Positions 33,758 through 46,255 are shown, counted from the first letter of the stretch. The stretch: DNA of 64,000 bases from Montifringilla adamsi (GCA_017590115.1 JAGGNK010015225.1:1811656-1875655), one strand, 5' to 3'. Translations and numbers: made by a program. Notes: generated from the letters alone by a model not told the origin.

Positions 33758-34300
33758 GTCAGTGCTTTTATCCCACATTTTAATGCGCATTCCTGGGATA
33801 ATGATCCATTTTTCCCAGAGCTGTCTCACTTTGGAAACTGAGGAATCACAGGAAAATATCAGGAAAATCGAGATGAAATCAACAGTTTTGCCATTGGTGA
33901 TTGAGCTAGTTTGAGCAGAAATTCCAGGATGGAATCTTTCACAGCTGATCCAAACATGGGATTTGTGTTTTGGGAATTCTTAATCAGTTTGGGATTCCTC
34001 CTGTCTCCTTCAAATTCATGGAATTCTTTAACGCCCGCAGTTATCCTGGGATAGGGAAACCCCGGATTTGTCCCTTGCTCCAGGATTTGTGCTTTTCCCT
34101 CTGCATTCCCACTGCACAGGAGAATTCCCAATCCGTTGTGAGAATGCGAGTGCTGGAAATCAGGGATTCCTCCATGGATATTTGCCAAAAACTGGGGCAG
34201 GAATGAGGGCAGCACCCACCTGCTGCAAAGAGGGAAGGGAAAATTCCTTGGAATAATGAATTTTTGGGATTGACTTTTTTGGGAATTTGTTGTTTTCCAG

Positions 34301-34345
34301 GGAGAAATGGGAGCTCCTGGATCCTGTGGAGACAAAGGAGAAAAG
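34301..34345 (+). CDS. COL7A1: Exon 43: helix restarts; Cys inside Gly-X-Y
   Basis: Fifteen codons, GEMGAPGSCGDKGEK, phase 0. A Cys at an Y position could form an interchain disulphide. It is closely related to exon 44, and the surrounding introns are duplicated as well. Confidence 0.88.
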
Positions 34346-34732
34346 GTAGGGATGGGGTTTTCCTGATCCTTTGAAACCAGAATTCCATGTGCTGAGAGGG
34401 TCTGGAAAGGGAAAGGCAGTTGGGAATATGCCCATGGAGAGGACAATCAGATCCAATGGAAACTGGGATTGGCACATTCCCACCTTTATCCCCAAACCTT
34501 CCTGGAGGGTTTGTTCCCAAATTCCAGCAGTTTGTCCATACATCTGCCACGCCCAGGGGGAAATACAAAATTTAAAGGTGGGATTTAGTGATTTTTGAGG
34601 AATTTTCCAGCCTAAGTGATGGAATTATTCTATCCTGCAATTCCAAATATTCGAGCGGTGCAAAGAGGGAAGGGAAAGTTCCTAGGAATAATGAGCTTTT
34701 GGGATTGAAAATTCCTGTTGGTTGTTTTCCAG

Positions 34733-34777
34733 GGAGACATGGGAGCTCCTGGAGCCCATGGAGACAAAGGAGAAAAG
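34733..34777 (+). CDS. COL7A1: Exon 44: diverged duplicate of exon 43
   Basis: Fifteen codons, GDMGAPGAHGDKGEK. It differs from exon 43 mainly at SC versus AH, so only one copy has the Cys. Confidence 0.88.
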
Positions 34778-35250
34778 GTAGGGATGGGGTTTTCCAGCCT
34801 GATCCTTTGAAATTCCAGCAGTTTCCCACACATCTGCCATGCTCAGGAGGAAATCCAAAATTTAAAGGTTGGATTTAGTGATTTTTTTTGAGGAATTTTC
34901 CAGCCCAAATGATGGAATTATTTTGTTCTATGATGACGAAAATTCAAGGGGGGTCCCCAATGTTCATTTTCTGCTGGATAAGAGAACTAAAAGATGGGAT
35001 GGGCAAGGAAATTCCAGCCCTGGCACGAGGATAGGGATGGAAAAAAATGCCACAAAAAACCTCATTTCACAGACACTTTGTGCAGTGAAAATGTATAGGG
35101 AGCAGGTGGCAGATCCAGGGGGGGCAGGACACGGAATTCCAGGAGAAAGAGAGGGTTGGTAAAAGGCAGAATCCCATGGGGAATTTCGAATGGAATCCTG
35201 TGAGAAAAGGAGGGAAAAGAAGAGGCTGGAAAGGGAATTTTGTTTTGCAG

Positions 35251-35286
35251 GGACAGCCTGGGGATGTGGGAGAACCTGGAGAGAAG
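35251..35286 (+). CDS. COL7A1: Exon 45: Gly-X-Y helix (36 bp)
   Basis: Twelve codons, GQPGDVGEPGEK, acceptor tgttttgcag. Confidence 0.9.
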
Positions 35287-36022
35287 GTGAGTGCTGGAAT
35301 CAACTCCAAAGTTTATTTGGGAATCTCCTCCAAGAGCAGCCTGGGTGGGGCTGGATCCAATCCCAACCCTGGAATATCAATGGATTAAATGTAAGGAATT
35401 ACAGAGCTGTGGGTGAACCTTTGTCCAGCAAGACACATGATGGCAAACCAAAAATACTGATATAAACAAATAATTATTTATTATTAATAAATAATTAGAC
35501 AAAAATATCATCATCAGAATTATTTATCATGGAGAAGCTGAAACTCCCAGGATAGGACAGAACAGTGTATGATACCGAAGTAATTAAATTAATTTAAATT
35601 AATAATTTTGGTGTTTGAAAATAATTTATTTTAAATCAATTATTTTTAAAGCATATATTATAATATTTAGTATTTCTTTTTAAGCAATTACCTTAAAATT
35701 ACCCAAAAAACCCAATTATTGAATTTTAAAGCAATTATTTTTAAAGCAGTTAATTATTATTTTATATTATTTAGTATTTCTTTTTAAGCAATTACCTTAA
35801 AATTAGCCAAAAACCCCAATTATTGAAGTAGAGATTGGTGTCACTCACCCACACATGACCTGAGAGGGGCATTTGATGTCCCCTCTCATCCCATCACTGA
35901 ATTCCTTGGAATTAGGGCGTTTTCCCAGGTTTTTTCCCCACATTCCAGGCAGAGAATCCCTGGAAATCTCCTGCTCAGGGGTGATAATTCCATGACCTCG
36001 GAATCTTCTCTTTATTCCCCAG

Positions 36023-36058
36023 GGCACCAAAGGAGACCAAGGGGAAGAAGGTCAAAAG
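36023..36058 (+). CDS. COL7A1: Exon 46: Gly-X-Y helix (36 bp)
   Basis: Twelve codons, GTKGDQGEEGQK, acceptor tattccccag. Confidence 0.9.
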
Positions 36059-36179
36059 GTAAAGGACAAAGCTGGTGCCAGCCAGGAGTGACTTTTCCTC
36101 CTTTTCCCATATCCCACCTTCCCACCACGGGATCCGTGTCCAGGTCACCTCCTGAGGTGTGGCTGGGGACCAGGAGGAG

Positions 36180-36478
36180 ATTCCAGGAGGATCACAGGGA
36201 CAGGACACCTTGGGAATGAGTCATGAATGCCAGGGAATTTGTTTGACCCAGAATTGTGGGATAATGTTCCCAGGACTATTCCAGGAGCATCACATGGACA
36301 GGACACCTTGGGAAAGAGTCATGAATGCTAGGGAATTTATCTGATCCAGAGTCTTGGGATGCCATTCCCAGGAATCCTCCAGGAGGATCACATGGACAAG
36401 ACACCTTGGGAATGAGTCATGACAGCGAATGTGTTTGACCCAGAATCCTGGGATAACATTCCTGAGAACATTCCAGCT
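36180..36478. repeat. ~100-bp tandem repeat, three copies
   Basis: Each copy contains ggacaggacaccttgggaa and gagtcatgaatgc. Confidence 0.9.
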
Positions 36479-36687
36479 CCCTCTTTTCCAGAGCAGATTC
36501 CCAGCAGCTTTGTCTCTCCAGCTCAGATCATCCAGAGGAGATGAGGGCTCTGCAGGAACCCTTGGAATGGGATCAGCTCTGTGGGATTTCAGCTGGATGT
36601 CCACGGAGCAGCACGAACCAAACTCTCCCTGTGCTGGGTTTACACTGGAAGGAGAATTCCTGATTTTTCCTGACTTTCCTTTCACAG

Positions 36688-36747
36688 GGAGAACCAGGAA
36701 TTGGGTTCAGAGGTCTCATTGGCCAGGCTGGGCCACCTGGATTTAAG
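36688..36747 (+). CDS. COL7A1: Exon 47: Gly-X-Y helix
   Basis: Twenty codons beginning GEPGIGFRGLIGQAG, with a small register slip at GIGFRG, ending GFK. Confidence 0.9.
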
Positions 36748-37323
36748 GTAAGGTTGAATCTTGCTTGGAATTTTTTTTTTTTACCTGGGTTTTTCCTCTT
36801 TGTCATCCTGGTTTTCCACTGCTGGGTGTGGAGCTGCAAAGGGAAAGCACCAAAATCATCCTGGAAAGGCAGGAGAAGGATTTGGGATAGAAGGAACTCT
36901 CTGTGTCCTCCAAAGGGCTGTTCCAGAAGGAGATCCTGAGGATAATTATGGAATCATGGAAGGGTTTGGGCTGACCTCTCTGCAATCAGCAGGGACATCC
37001 CTCAGGCTGGGGAAAAAATCCAGGGAATTGTGGAGTTCCAGGAATCCCTGGGATGTTTGAATTACCACAGGTCAGGAGCTAAAGGCTCTGTCTTTATTTA
37101 GCCATGGAAAAACCCTTTTGTTGCCAAAACTTGGGAAGAAAAGACATTCCAAAGTTCGGTGAAAATTTCTCCTACCCTTGGATCTCCTCATGGATCGGGA
37201 CTGGAAGTGGTGTCCCAAATTCCACACACTCATCGTGGGAATTCAAGGAGACATCCCAGATTTTCTCCAGGACCCCCAGCAAATCCCACCCAGTATCCCA
37301 ATTCCTTGTGATTCTCTCACCAG

Positions 37324-37449
37324 GGCGAGCCAGGGGCCCTGGGACCTCCAGGAGCTCCAGGCATCCAAGGAATTCGCGGCAACGCCGGCACTCCCGGATC
37401 CCAGGGGGACAGAGGAGCTCCAGGTGTGCCCGGAATTCCGGGACAGAAG
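37324..37449 (+). CDS. COL7A1: Exon 48: longest helix exon (126 bp)
   Basis: Forty-two codons, GEPGALGPPGAPGIQGIRG and on, ending GIPGQK, without interruption. It is the largest uninterrupted Gly-X-Y exon here and could be a fusion of smaller ancestral exons. Confidence 0.92.
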
Positions 37450-37794
37450 GTGAGGGGACACCATGGGCTGTGTTTGTCACCTCAAGGTGACCACAATGAG
37501 CAAACTGCCCAGGCCACGTGGCCCCTGTGGGACAAACCCCCACAATTCCAGGTCTTCCTGAGCCTGGACGTTGTCAGGGAAGTGGGAACAAATCCCAGTT
37601 GGGAAAGGAAAGGTACTGGGAAGGATTAGAACGATGGGATGATCCTCAGGTTCCAAAAGAAAACAGTGGAGCTCCCAGGAAGTTGTTCTTCCTGGGAATT
37701 TAATGGTGTGGCTGGAGGAGGGGACTGGGAAGGAGTGGCCATGGGGATGGCAGCTGGAATTTTGGGGTCATTAATCCCTGGGAACAGAGGGAGG

Positions 37795-37978
37795 AATCCC
37801 AGAATCCCAGGATCGCTGAGGTTGGGAAAACCCTCCAAGATCAAGGAGTCCAAATTCCCAGTGAGTGCCACCTCCAGGAATTCCTTGGATGCCTCCAGGG
37901 ATGGGCACTCCAAACCTCCCTGGGCAGCCCCTGCCAATGCCTGACCACTCTTTCCATGGGGAAATCCCTGCCAGTGCA
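37795..37978 (-). mobile_element. CR1 LINE fragment
   Basis: Contains the same gggatgggcactccaaacct block as the start of the window. Confidence 0.68.
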
Positions 37979-38077
37979 GGGAACACTCGGATCACCAGCT
38001 CCTGCTTTTGTCTGGATCAGGGAAGTCAGGACCATTCCCATCCATGTCTTCTCCTCTCAAAGGGTTTTGTTTTCCAG

Positions 38078-38149
38078 GGGGAACGTGGGAGGAGAGGCCG
38101 GAGTGGATCTCCTGGGCCCATGGGACCATCGGGATCCCCAGGAAAAGAG
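38078..38149 (+). CDS. COL7A1: Exon 49: Gly-X-Y helix (72 bp)
   Basis: Twenty-four codons, GERGRRGRSGSPGPMGPSG then SPGKE; notably Arg-rich at the start (heparin-binding-like). Confidence 0.9.
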
Positions 38150-38309
38150 GTGGATTTGTAAATATTCCCTGTGCCTTTGGGGAGGGATGGATGAGGGATC
38201 TGGGCTGGATGGGCTTCGATCCTCTGGGACTGTTGGGATAGGAGAGCACGGAACACTTCCAAAGCAAATCCTCCCTTTTATTTGTTTATTTTTTCTCCTT
38301 GTCCTACAG

Positions 38310-38345
38310 GGAATTCCTGGGACACCTGGACCCAAAGGCAACAAG
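38310..38345 (+). CDS. COL7A1: Exon 50: Gly-X-Y helix (36 bp)
   Basis: Twelve codons, GIPGTPGPKGNK, acceptor gtcctacag. Confidence 0.9.
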
Positions 38346-38636
38346 GTCAGTGCCACCCTCCCGGGAAAGTCATGAGCAGAAATCCTGGGATGGGAATGGG
38401 ACAAATCCCTGCCTTCTCCTGGCTCCTCATCCCTGACCCCATCCTACTTCATCCCATTCCACCCTCACTCTCTTCCTCCCATGGTTCCTGGAGCACCCTC
38501 CAGAGAGAACTGCAGAAAATCCATGGAATTGAGTCCTGAGTCTTCCTGGGACTTCAATCCTGGCCAAACTAATCAGGAATTGTGTGGTGGGGTTTCCCTG
38601 CTCCCAGTGACACTTCTGGAATTCTTTGCTTTCCAG

Positions 38637-38696
38637 GGAGAAGTCAGTGTTGGAGCCACTGGCCCAAGAGGTCCCCATGGATTCCCTGGCCCTCGG
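38637..38696 (+). CDS. COL7A1: Exon 51: Gly-X-Y helix
   Basis: Twenty codons; GEVSVGATGPRG carries a two-residue interruption, ending GFPGPR. Confidence 0.9.
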
Positions 38697-39417
38697 GTAG
38701 GTCCATCCATAAATATTCCAGGCTTGGATTTCTGCAGCCTCCAGCCTGCTTTGGAGGCAGCTTCATCCATCCACTACCCATCCCAGAAATTCCTGAAGGG
38801 TTTCAGGCAGCAAAATTCCTGTGAAGTTTTGGTCTCATTCCGGAAAAGACGAAGTCGGAATCTGAAGCTGTGTTTAAATTTGCTGCTCCTGTGGCTGTCC
38901 CACAAATAAATCAGGATTTTATGGCCCAATCCATTGGGACAAACTCCTCACCTGCCTTGGGATGGGGCCCCTGAGGCAAAACACTCCCTGGAAATGTCAA
39001 CAACCGTGGGTAAACCTTGCTGGAGCTTCATTATCCAAAGGAAATGATGGAATAATGTTTCTGCTCTTCCGAACTCTGGCAAAAATCTAAGTCTCAGGAT
39101 CTCAGGTTGCGTTGGCTTCATATGGGAGACCTAAATTTGGCCTCAGTTATTTGGAATTTGGGGAATTCCTGAGGTTTAAAGGCTGGTCCTGTAGGGCTAA
39201 CTCAAGGAGGCCTCCATGGGCCCTCCAGTGCAGCTCTTCCATCCCAATCCGTAAGAACGCCCGGCTCCTAATCCTGATGGAGGGATGAGGAGGATGGACA
39301 GGTTCTCTGGAGACAGGGAATTCTGTCTACCCCATTCCCAGCAGGATGGTTTGTGGGTTTGGGATTCCCTGTGTGCCTCATTCCTCGTTGCTATCCCTGC
39401 CCCTCTGCGTCCCCCAG

Positions 39418-39462
39418 GGTGACGAGGGCATCGTGGGAATGCGGGGTCCCCCTGGAATGATG
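39418..39462 (+). CDS. COL7A1: Exon 52: Gly-X-Y helix (45 bp)
   Basis: Fifteen codons, GDEGIVGMRGPPGMM, acceptor gtcccccag. Confidence 0.9.
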
Positions 39463-39887
39463 GTGAGTGTTCCAGTATTCCCGGAAAACCATGGATCCAC
39501 GGCTAGCAGAATCCCCATGAGCCATGAGAGAAATAAAATGGGATTCTTCCAGTGGGAAATGGAGATTTGGGAACCTGAATTCCAGTGGGATGGGGGAGTG
39601 GAAATCCTGTGAATTCCTTGCTGTCCTTGTCCATTTGGGTGGCTCATCCCAAGGTTTGGAAGATCTCCTGGAATATCAATCCCTGCCTGCTGTTGTCAGG
39701 AATTTCAGGGCAGGAATTTCAGGCTCTTGTTCCGCTGGAGGGGGCTGAGTAGGGGGGAGACACAAATGGCAGCAGAAATTTGGATAAACTCATTATTGTT
39801 TATTAATTATTATTTATTAAGCTGTTGTTTTTCATGGAATGAAAGGAAGAGGATTTTTTTATAAGGACACGGAGCAATAGGAAATGG

Positions 39888-40066
39888 GGGAATGGCTTTA
39901 AACTGGAATAGGGCAGGGATAAATAGGATATTGGGAAGAAATTCTTCCCTGTGAGGCTGGGGAGGTCCTGGCACAGAATTCCCAGAAAAGTTGTGGCTGC
40001 CTCATCCCTGGAAGTGTCCAAGGCCAAGGTTGGATGAGGCTTGGAGCACCCTGGGATAGTGGAAAG
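39888..40066 (+). mobile_element. CR1 LINE fragment
   Basis: Forward CR1: ggaagaaattcttccctgtg, ggctggggaggtcctggcac and accctgggatagtggaaag. Confidence 0.75.
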
Positions 40067-40494
40067 ATAGAAATTCCCATCTTCCTGCATATTCCCAGGA
40101 ATTTAGCAAACAGAGGTGACCACGATGGCTTTTCACCTTCCCAAATGCGCTTCCCACCCTGGCTTTGCCTCCATCAAGGATCCACCTGCACTTTGGAGGA
40201 ACCTCTTGGAGCAACCCGGCTTTTCCTTGATGCTGAGGGTCCAAAAATCCCAGTGGGATTCTCAAAATGAGGGAATTTGGCTGAATTTATCCACCTGCCA
40301 GGAGATCCTGGTGGTGCACAGAGGATTAAAGTAGGAGCTCCTCTGCTGGCTCTTCCAGCAGGTTTTCCATGCTGGAGCCCATCCCTGGAAGCAGCTCTGC
40401 CTTTGCATGGAGGCTGCTCTTTCCCAATTTTCTCACCTTCCCGCTTTCCTCCTGTTTTTGTGGATCCTCACGTATTTTTAATGTGTTTTTCCAG

Positions 40495-40530
40495 GGTTCA
40501 AAAGGCTTCCCAGGTGTGAAAGGCCAAAGA
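40495..40530 (+). CDS. COL7A1: Exon 53: Gly-X-Y helix (36 bp)
   Basis: Twelve codons, GSKGFPGVKGQR, acceptor gtttttccag. Confidence 0.9.
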
Positions 40531-40667
40531 GTAAGAAATGATTTTATCTACAATTCTTATCTGCAACTCGTATCTTATCTAAAACTCCTATTTTATCTAC
40601 AACTCTTTTCTCCACGTGGTTCCCTGGTGTTGTGGGGAGCACCTTCCCTTTTAAATCGGTGGGAATA

Positions 40668-40995
40668 ATCCCAGGATCTCCTGGGAATGGACTGGGAGAA
40701 CCCCTGGATCAGCCTTTGGGAATTATCCCAGATCTCCTGGGAACAGACTGGGAGAGCCCCTGGATTAACCTTTGGGAATAATCCCAGATCTTCTGGGAAT
40801 GGGCTGGGAGAGCCCCTGGATCAGCCTTTGGGAATTATCCCAGATCTCCTGGGAACAGACTGGGAGAGCCCCTGGATTAACCTTTGGGAATTATCCCAGC
40901 ATCTCCTGGGAATGGGCTGGGAGAACTCCTGGATCAGCCTTTGGGTATTATCCCAGATCTCCTGGGAACAGACTGGGAGAGCCCCTGGATCAGCC
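40668..40995. repeat. ~61-bp minisatellite
   Basis: Five units of atcccagatctcctgggaac, tgggagagcccctgg and tcagcctttggg. Confidence 0.93.
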
Positions 40996-41400
40996 TCATG
41001 TGCTCTGCACTCCAGCTCCTATTCCATACAGACTCCATTAAAAGATTTGAGGGAGAAATTTGGGAAATCCTTCATTTTTAGGATGCCATCCCACCCCTCC
41101 AGGATGGAGGTGCTGAATCCCATTGGGATGAGAAATCCAGCAGCAATCCCACATTGTGCTGAGCATGGAGTCAGGAAAGCCACCTCAGTCCCCTGAGGTT
41201 TTATTCATTGTCAGCCCCATAAATTTGGGTTTTCCACAACATTTCATGGCGAGCCGAGGGTTTTCCAGGGTGTCCAGAGGATCTGACTTCCAGCTCCAGG
41301 AGATTTAAGTGGCTTGGAGTGGGAATCAATGGCCTGAGCAACACAAGAGGGAATAAAAAGGGAATAATTCACCTTTTTTTTTTTCTTTTCCTGTTTTTAG

Positions 41401-41436
41401 GGTGATCGGGGACTTCTGGGACCAAAGGGAGAACGA
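41401..41436 (+). CDS. COL7A1: Exon 54: Gly-X-Y helix (36 bp)
   Basis: Twelve codons, GDRGLLGPKGER, acceptor ctgtttttag. The largest intron of the window follows. Confidence 0.9.
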
Positions 41437-41709
41437 GTAAGGACGTTCCAGATTTTTTGGGGTTTTCCTTTCACTCTGTGGCTCCCAGAAAAGCCTGGAT
41501 CCATCCTCTCCTTGCTGTGCCTATGAAATTAAGAGGAGGCAACACCTGGATTCTCCCCCTGCTTTTTGGGGGTCTCCACCAGTTGAAATCAAATTTTTTT
41601 CTTCCGTCCTCGCACTGGAAGCATCTCTCGGAGCTGAGTTTGTAGGATGTATTTGATGGGATCCTACAAAGCACAACAACAACCAAAAAAAAAAAAAAGT
41701 AATTTTAGG

Positions 41710-41808
41710 AACGAGGAACCTGGGATAGTGGGAGGTGTCCCTGCCCTTGGGACTGGAACTGGATGGGATTTAAGGCCCCTTCCCACCCAAAGCATTCCAT
41801 GATTTCAT
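41710..41808 (+). mobile_element. CR1 LINE 3' end
   Basis: cctgggatagtgggaggtgt to attccatgatttcatgat. Confidence 0.7.
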
Positions 41809-41914
41809 GATTTTGCATTAAGGAACGCAAGAAAAATACATTTATTTAATGTTTTTAATGCCTTTGGTGTATTTGCCCCAAGTGGAAAGATCTCCAAGCT
41901 CCAAAGGCTCTCAG

Positions 41915-41995
41915 GATCACGGAATCATGGAATATTTGGAGTTGGAAAGGACCCACCAGGATCATCGAGTCCAGCTCTTAAATTAAGGGCCCAAA
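41915..41995 (-). mobile_element. SINE/CR1 tail
   Basis: cggaatcatggaatatttgg and aggatcatcgagtccagctc. Confidence 0.6.
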
Positions 41996-44319
41996 CTCCA
42001 AATTTCCAAGGTTGTCCAAAGAAATAAGTCCCCATTGATTCCTGGTCACAGCCATGGAATTATTGCCTGAAATCCCGAGTGGGAATTGCTCCCTGAGGAA
42101 AATGCCCTCATCCAATTAGCTATTGTATTAATTATTATTGCTATTAATAATTATAAACAACCTTCTGAGCACTTGGCCAAAGCCTAGAGGCCGGAATGTG
42201 CTGCAAGACCTGGGATCAGCACAGCTAAGGGTTGGATTGAGAATATTTATGGAATTGTTTTGTAGGAAACACCTGACTCCCTGGGGTGAATCCATCCAGG
42301 AATGGAGCAAAGTTTGCTGAGTGCAAAGGGATCCCAGCATCTTGGTTTTCCCTGGATTTTAGGGATAATAACTCCCACAGAGTGGTGTCCTGCCATCCAC
42401 CATCTAAGCAAAGCACAGGAGTTTTCCTTTTGGAAAAATCCTGGGATTCTGCTAGTGCAGGGCAAAGCTGGGATTTGATCCCTCGCCACATTCCAAAAAT
42501 TGCAAAAGCCAAATCTGAGCTGGGACTCTGCTGGAGGACCCATGATAAATTCTGGAATTCATCCCACCTGGGGCCACTCTGCCAGGTTCACTTCCCACTG
42601 GTTTTATTGGTAGATTTAGGGAATTCCTACCCATCATTCCCATCCATTCAGGCACCTGAGGGAGGATCCTGATGGGAATTAAGCTCCCACTTCATTACCT
42701 AAGTGCTCCCACTTGGATTGTTCCTTCCCTGAGTTATTCCCGAGCCGTCCCTCATTCCCCAAATCCTCTTTTCCCGAGGACAGAACTCCCATCCTGCCTG
42801 GATCCTACACCAAATCTTCCAGGTACAGCCTCGTGCTCCTCATTTTCCTTCATTTCCCTCTAATCCCACCTTTTATTCCCACAAATTGCCAACAATTGCT
42901 GCTCCTGCTGAATTCCCTGGCAGTGATTTCGGCGCCCTCATCCATTTACTCTCCCGATTTTCTGATCCATGGAAGTTCCCAGCCGAGCTGACACCATTTG
43001 TGTCTTCTCCCTGCAATTATTCCTCGGAAAATTTCAATGGATCCACTTGACTTCACACACGGGTTCAGTTTTGATATTCCAGGCGCCTCCTCCTCCTTTC
43101 CCCTCTTTTCTAAAAGCTCTGCTCCCTTTTTATTTTGCTGTTCCTGCCTCGCTTCCCTCTTTTATGTTCCAATTGCTGCTTTTTATTCCCATTAACTCGT
43201 CATTTGGATCATGGACTCAGGCTTCCAGCTCCTCTTCTTTATTCCTTGTGATTGTGCATTAAAATTACAATGGATTAACCCGTTATTCTCCCCAAAACTC
43301 TGATTTTTAATGCTCTTTTCCCTCGTTTCTTGCTCCCTGATTTGGTTTTCCAGCGATTTTGAATCCCTGGAGCACACCAGACTCGGAGTTCAGCAGGAGT
43401 GGGAATGGTTTACAAGCAGGAATTTGAGTTTATGATGGATATTAAGTTTCCCAGGAAAACTGGGATCACACAGAATCCTAAAATGCTGAGGGTTGGATCA
43501 TTCCCTTCCAGATCCTCTCATTCCAAACCCCCTGCCAAGGGGAATTTTCCATTAAACCAAGCAATTCCCACCCCAAACACCAAATTTTTGTGGGGGGAAA
43601 AGAGCTCAAAACTGCAGCAAATAACCCTGCCCCAAAATCCAGCAGGGAAGAGCTAAAACCACGGCTGGAGCTCCAGGGTGGAGCTTCCATTTGCATCATC
43701 CCATCAAATATTGAGGAGCGGGAGCCCAGGAGGTGGAAAACCTTTTAGGAGAAGTTTGGGGGATTCATCCTCCTTTTGATGTGTGCCTTCAAACGGCTCC
43801 ATCCTTTCGGGGGAGCATCCCCATGGATTCCAGCCTTTCCCAGCGTGTCCCTGCTCATTCCCAGCTCCTCCCTGGCTCCTCCAGCCCGGAGCTCCGCGGG
43901 AATTTTCGCCTGGGAGCGGAGGATCCAAGGTTTCTCTGCGTCACAGGGTTGGTGACTCAGCCTCTCTGCGTGGCCCCAGAGCGTTGGCAGTTCAGCTCCA
44001 GCAACGTTCAAATCCCAAATCCAAAGAGCCGGAGTCTGTTTCCAGCATTCCCGCAGTAATTGCCTTTAAATTGCCAGTTAAATTTTAATTTACTCCCATT
44101 TATTGTCCGGCCTTGACTTCCCTGGCACGACACCGGGATGGAAATCCAAGGGAACAAATTTCCATTTGGCTTCTTTGCATTTTCTTCTCTTTTTTTTTTT
44201 TTTTCCCTTTTTTTTTTTCTCTTTAAATTCCTCCAATCCCATCTTCTCCCTGTCCTGGGAAAGCATCACCTCCATGATCTTCTTCCCTTGCAGGCCGTGT
44301 CCAATCCCGATTTTAAACA

Positions 44320-44600
44320 TTCCAATCCGCATTCCAAAATCTCTCCAGCAGGAAACCACTTATGGAGAGACAAAATCCTTGTCTAAATCTTATTTATGAT
44401 GCCTGGACTAAGTAGGCCAGGCTTAGACCCAGCTTTCCAGCACATCCTTATGATTTTAAACATTCCAATCCATATTCCAAAATCTCTCCAGCCCAGGACA
44501 AGCAGCAAACCAATTACAAAGAGATAAAACCCAGGTCTAAATCTTATTTGTTGCCTGGACTAAGTAGGCCAGGCTTAGACCCAGCTTTCCTTCAGCATAT
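44320..44600. repeat. ~125-bp duplicated unit
   Basis: Two copies containing attccaaaatctctccagc and gcctggactaagtaggccag. Confidence 0.88.
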
Positions 44601-45811
44601 CCTTGAGTGAGTTTAACTTTTCCTAAAACCATCTGGGATTCTCTCAGGACAAGAAGGATCTCATGGAAAGCAGGAAGATTTGTTGGACAGGAAAACATGG
44701 AAAACCTGCACTAGAGATATTTGGGATAATTAAGAGAAGTATTAAAGCTTAAATTAAATTTAAATTAAATTAAATTAGGAGAACTCTAATTCATCTCAGG
44801 TTTTTTTTTGTGCACAAAAAGAAGCTTTTTGAGCCATTCCTGCTCTCATCCCAGCTCCCAGCTCCTTCAAGACCCCAGGCACTTGAAGGTATCCCGGATC
44901 TGTGGGATTTAACCATCACACAAATGGTTTATTACCCTCCAATCTGTCCCAGCAAACAGAAATATTCCCATTTTCCCAGGGTTTTATGGTTTATTTACGT
45001 CCCCAGATGGAATTTTCTATTGATTGTGTCAATAAATAGTTACCAATAAAGAGATATCTGTGCCTGGAATATGGAGGAACATGGATTTCCTCTGATCCAG
45101 GGAGTCCCTGGCACACAAATCTGTTGTTTTTTTTTTTTTTATCTTAATGAATTTGTTTCCTTCCAACAACCACAGCAAACAAATTCCAAGCAGAGAATTC
45201 CACTTGTTCAGCTCCTGATTTGCTCAAGCAGCCAATCCATTCTCCCCTGAGAGGGGCTCAAGTGGGGATAAATCCAATTTTCCCTTCACATCCAGGTGCT
45301 GGAAAATGCCATGAAAATTGGCCAGGATGGATGGGGAGACTGCAGCAACATTGGGAAAAAGAAATTTAAATTTAAAAATTAGGATTTTTAGCAGCTTTAT
45401 TTGCTACCACAACAATGGGAGACTCCATGAAATGAGGTCCCAGCAGCCAAAAAATTCCACAATGGGATAAAAAACCTGCAGCCCCCTTAAATCATTCCTT
45501 AAATCCCTGTTCCCATTCCCAACCCCATGCAAATCTCCTTGCCTGGAATGACCCTTTTGCTGCCACAATCTCCCCAGTTGGAATTACAAATTCATCCCCT
45601 CCCAGGTTTCATTTGCTGGGATTTACAATCCATGGAATTGGGGTGAGGAATGGGATCTAAATCCCAACCTCAGTCCTTGGGGCTGTTCCTGGGGGAGTTT
45701 CTTCCCTCGGATTGAGGGATCCTACAGCTGGGATTCCACCCTGGACTGTCCTCATCCCTCTTCCCTGAAAAAAACAGGCTCTGGAATGAATTTTTCCCAA
45801 CTTTCTGGCAG

Positions 45812-45892
45812 GGTGCAGCAGGACTGGATGGGAAGAACGGGATCAAGGGAGCCAAAGGTGACAGAGGCCTTCAGGGACAGAAAGGGAAGCCG
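45812..45892 (+). CDS. COL7A1: Exon 55: Gly-X-Y helix (81 bp)
   Basis: Twenty-seven codons beginning GAAGLDGKNGIKGAKG and ending GQKGKP, acceptor ctttctggcag. Confidence 0.92.
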
Positions 45893-45944
45893 GTGAGTGG
45901 CAGGAAGGGACACGGATTGTTTGGAAAAGGCTCTGTTCTTTCCT

Positions 45945-46255
45945 GGATCCCACACTCCTTTTGGTACTTTCCTGGATCCCACACTCCTCTCTGCTCCTTC
46001 CCAGATCCCACATTCCTCTCTGCTCCTTCCCAAATTCCCCATTCCTGCCTGTTCCTTCCCAGATCCCACATTCCTGTCTGCTCCTTCCCAAATTCCCCAT
46101 TCCTGTCTGCTCCTTCCCAAATTCCCCATTCCTGTCTGCTCCTTCCCAGATCCCACATTCCTGTCTGCTCCTTCCCAGATCCCACACTCCTTTTGTGCCT
46201 TTCTGGACCCCACATTTCTGTCCCCTCCTTCCCAGATCCCACATTTCTTTCCCTT
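45945..46255. repeat. ~33-bp minisatellite
   Basis: About nine copies of ctgctccttcccagatccca cattcctgt; frames stay open on both strands. Confidence 0.93.

Larger units (their letters stand above)
34231..34940. repeat. Tandem duplication carrying exons 43 and 44
   Basis: Unit about 430 bp: gcaaagagggaagggaaa, exon, gtagggatggggttttcc, then tttagtgatttttgaggaat. A third partial copy of the intron part is at 34,860-34,940. Confidence 0.88.
41437..45811 (+). other. Largest intron (4.4 kb)
   Basis: It contains a CR1 piece (41,710-41,808), a SINE-like piece (41,915-41,995), a duplicated ~120-bp unit (44,320-44,600) and long non-repetitive stretches (about 42,700-44,110) with CpG dinucleotides and an AP-1 type word TGACTCA at 43,953. 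I found no Gly-X-Y exon in it. Confidence 0.55.

Noticed and set aside
40290..40332. Possible Gly-X-Y exon reading GDPGGAQRIK
   Set aside because: The only acceptor (ctgccag) puts the exon in a different frame, and phase 0 would be lost; probably coincidental.
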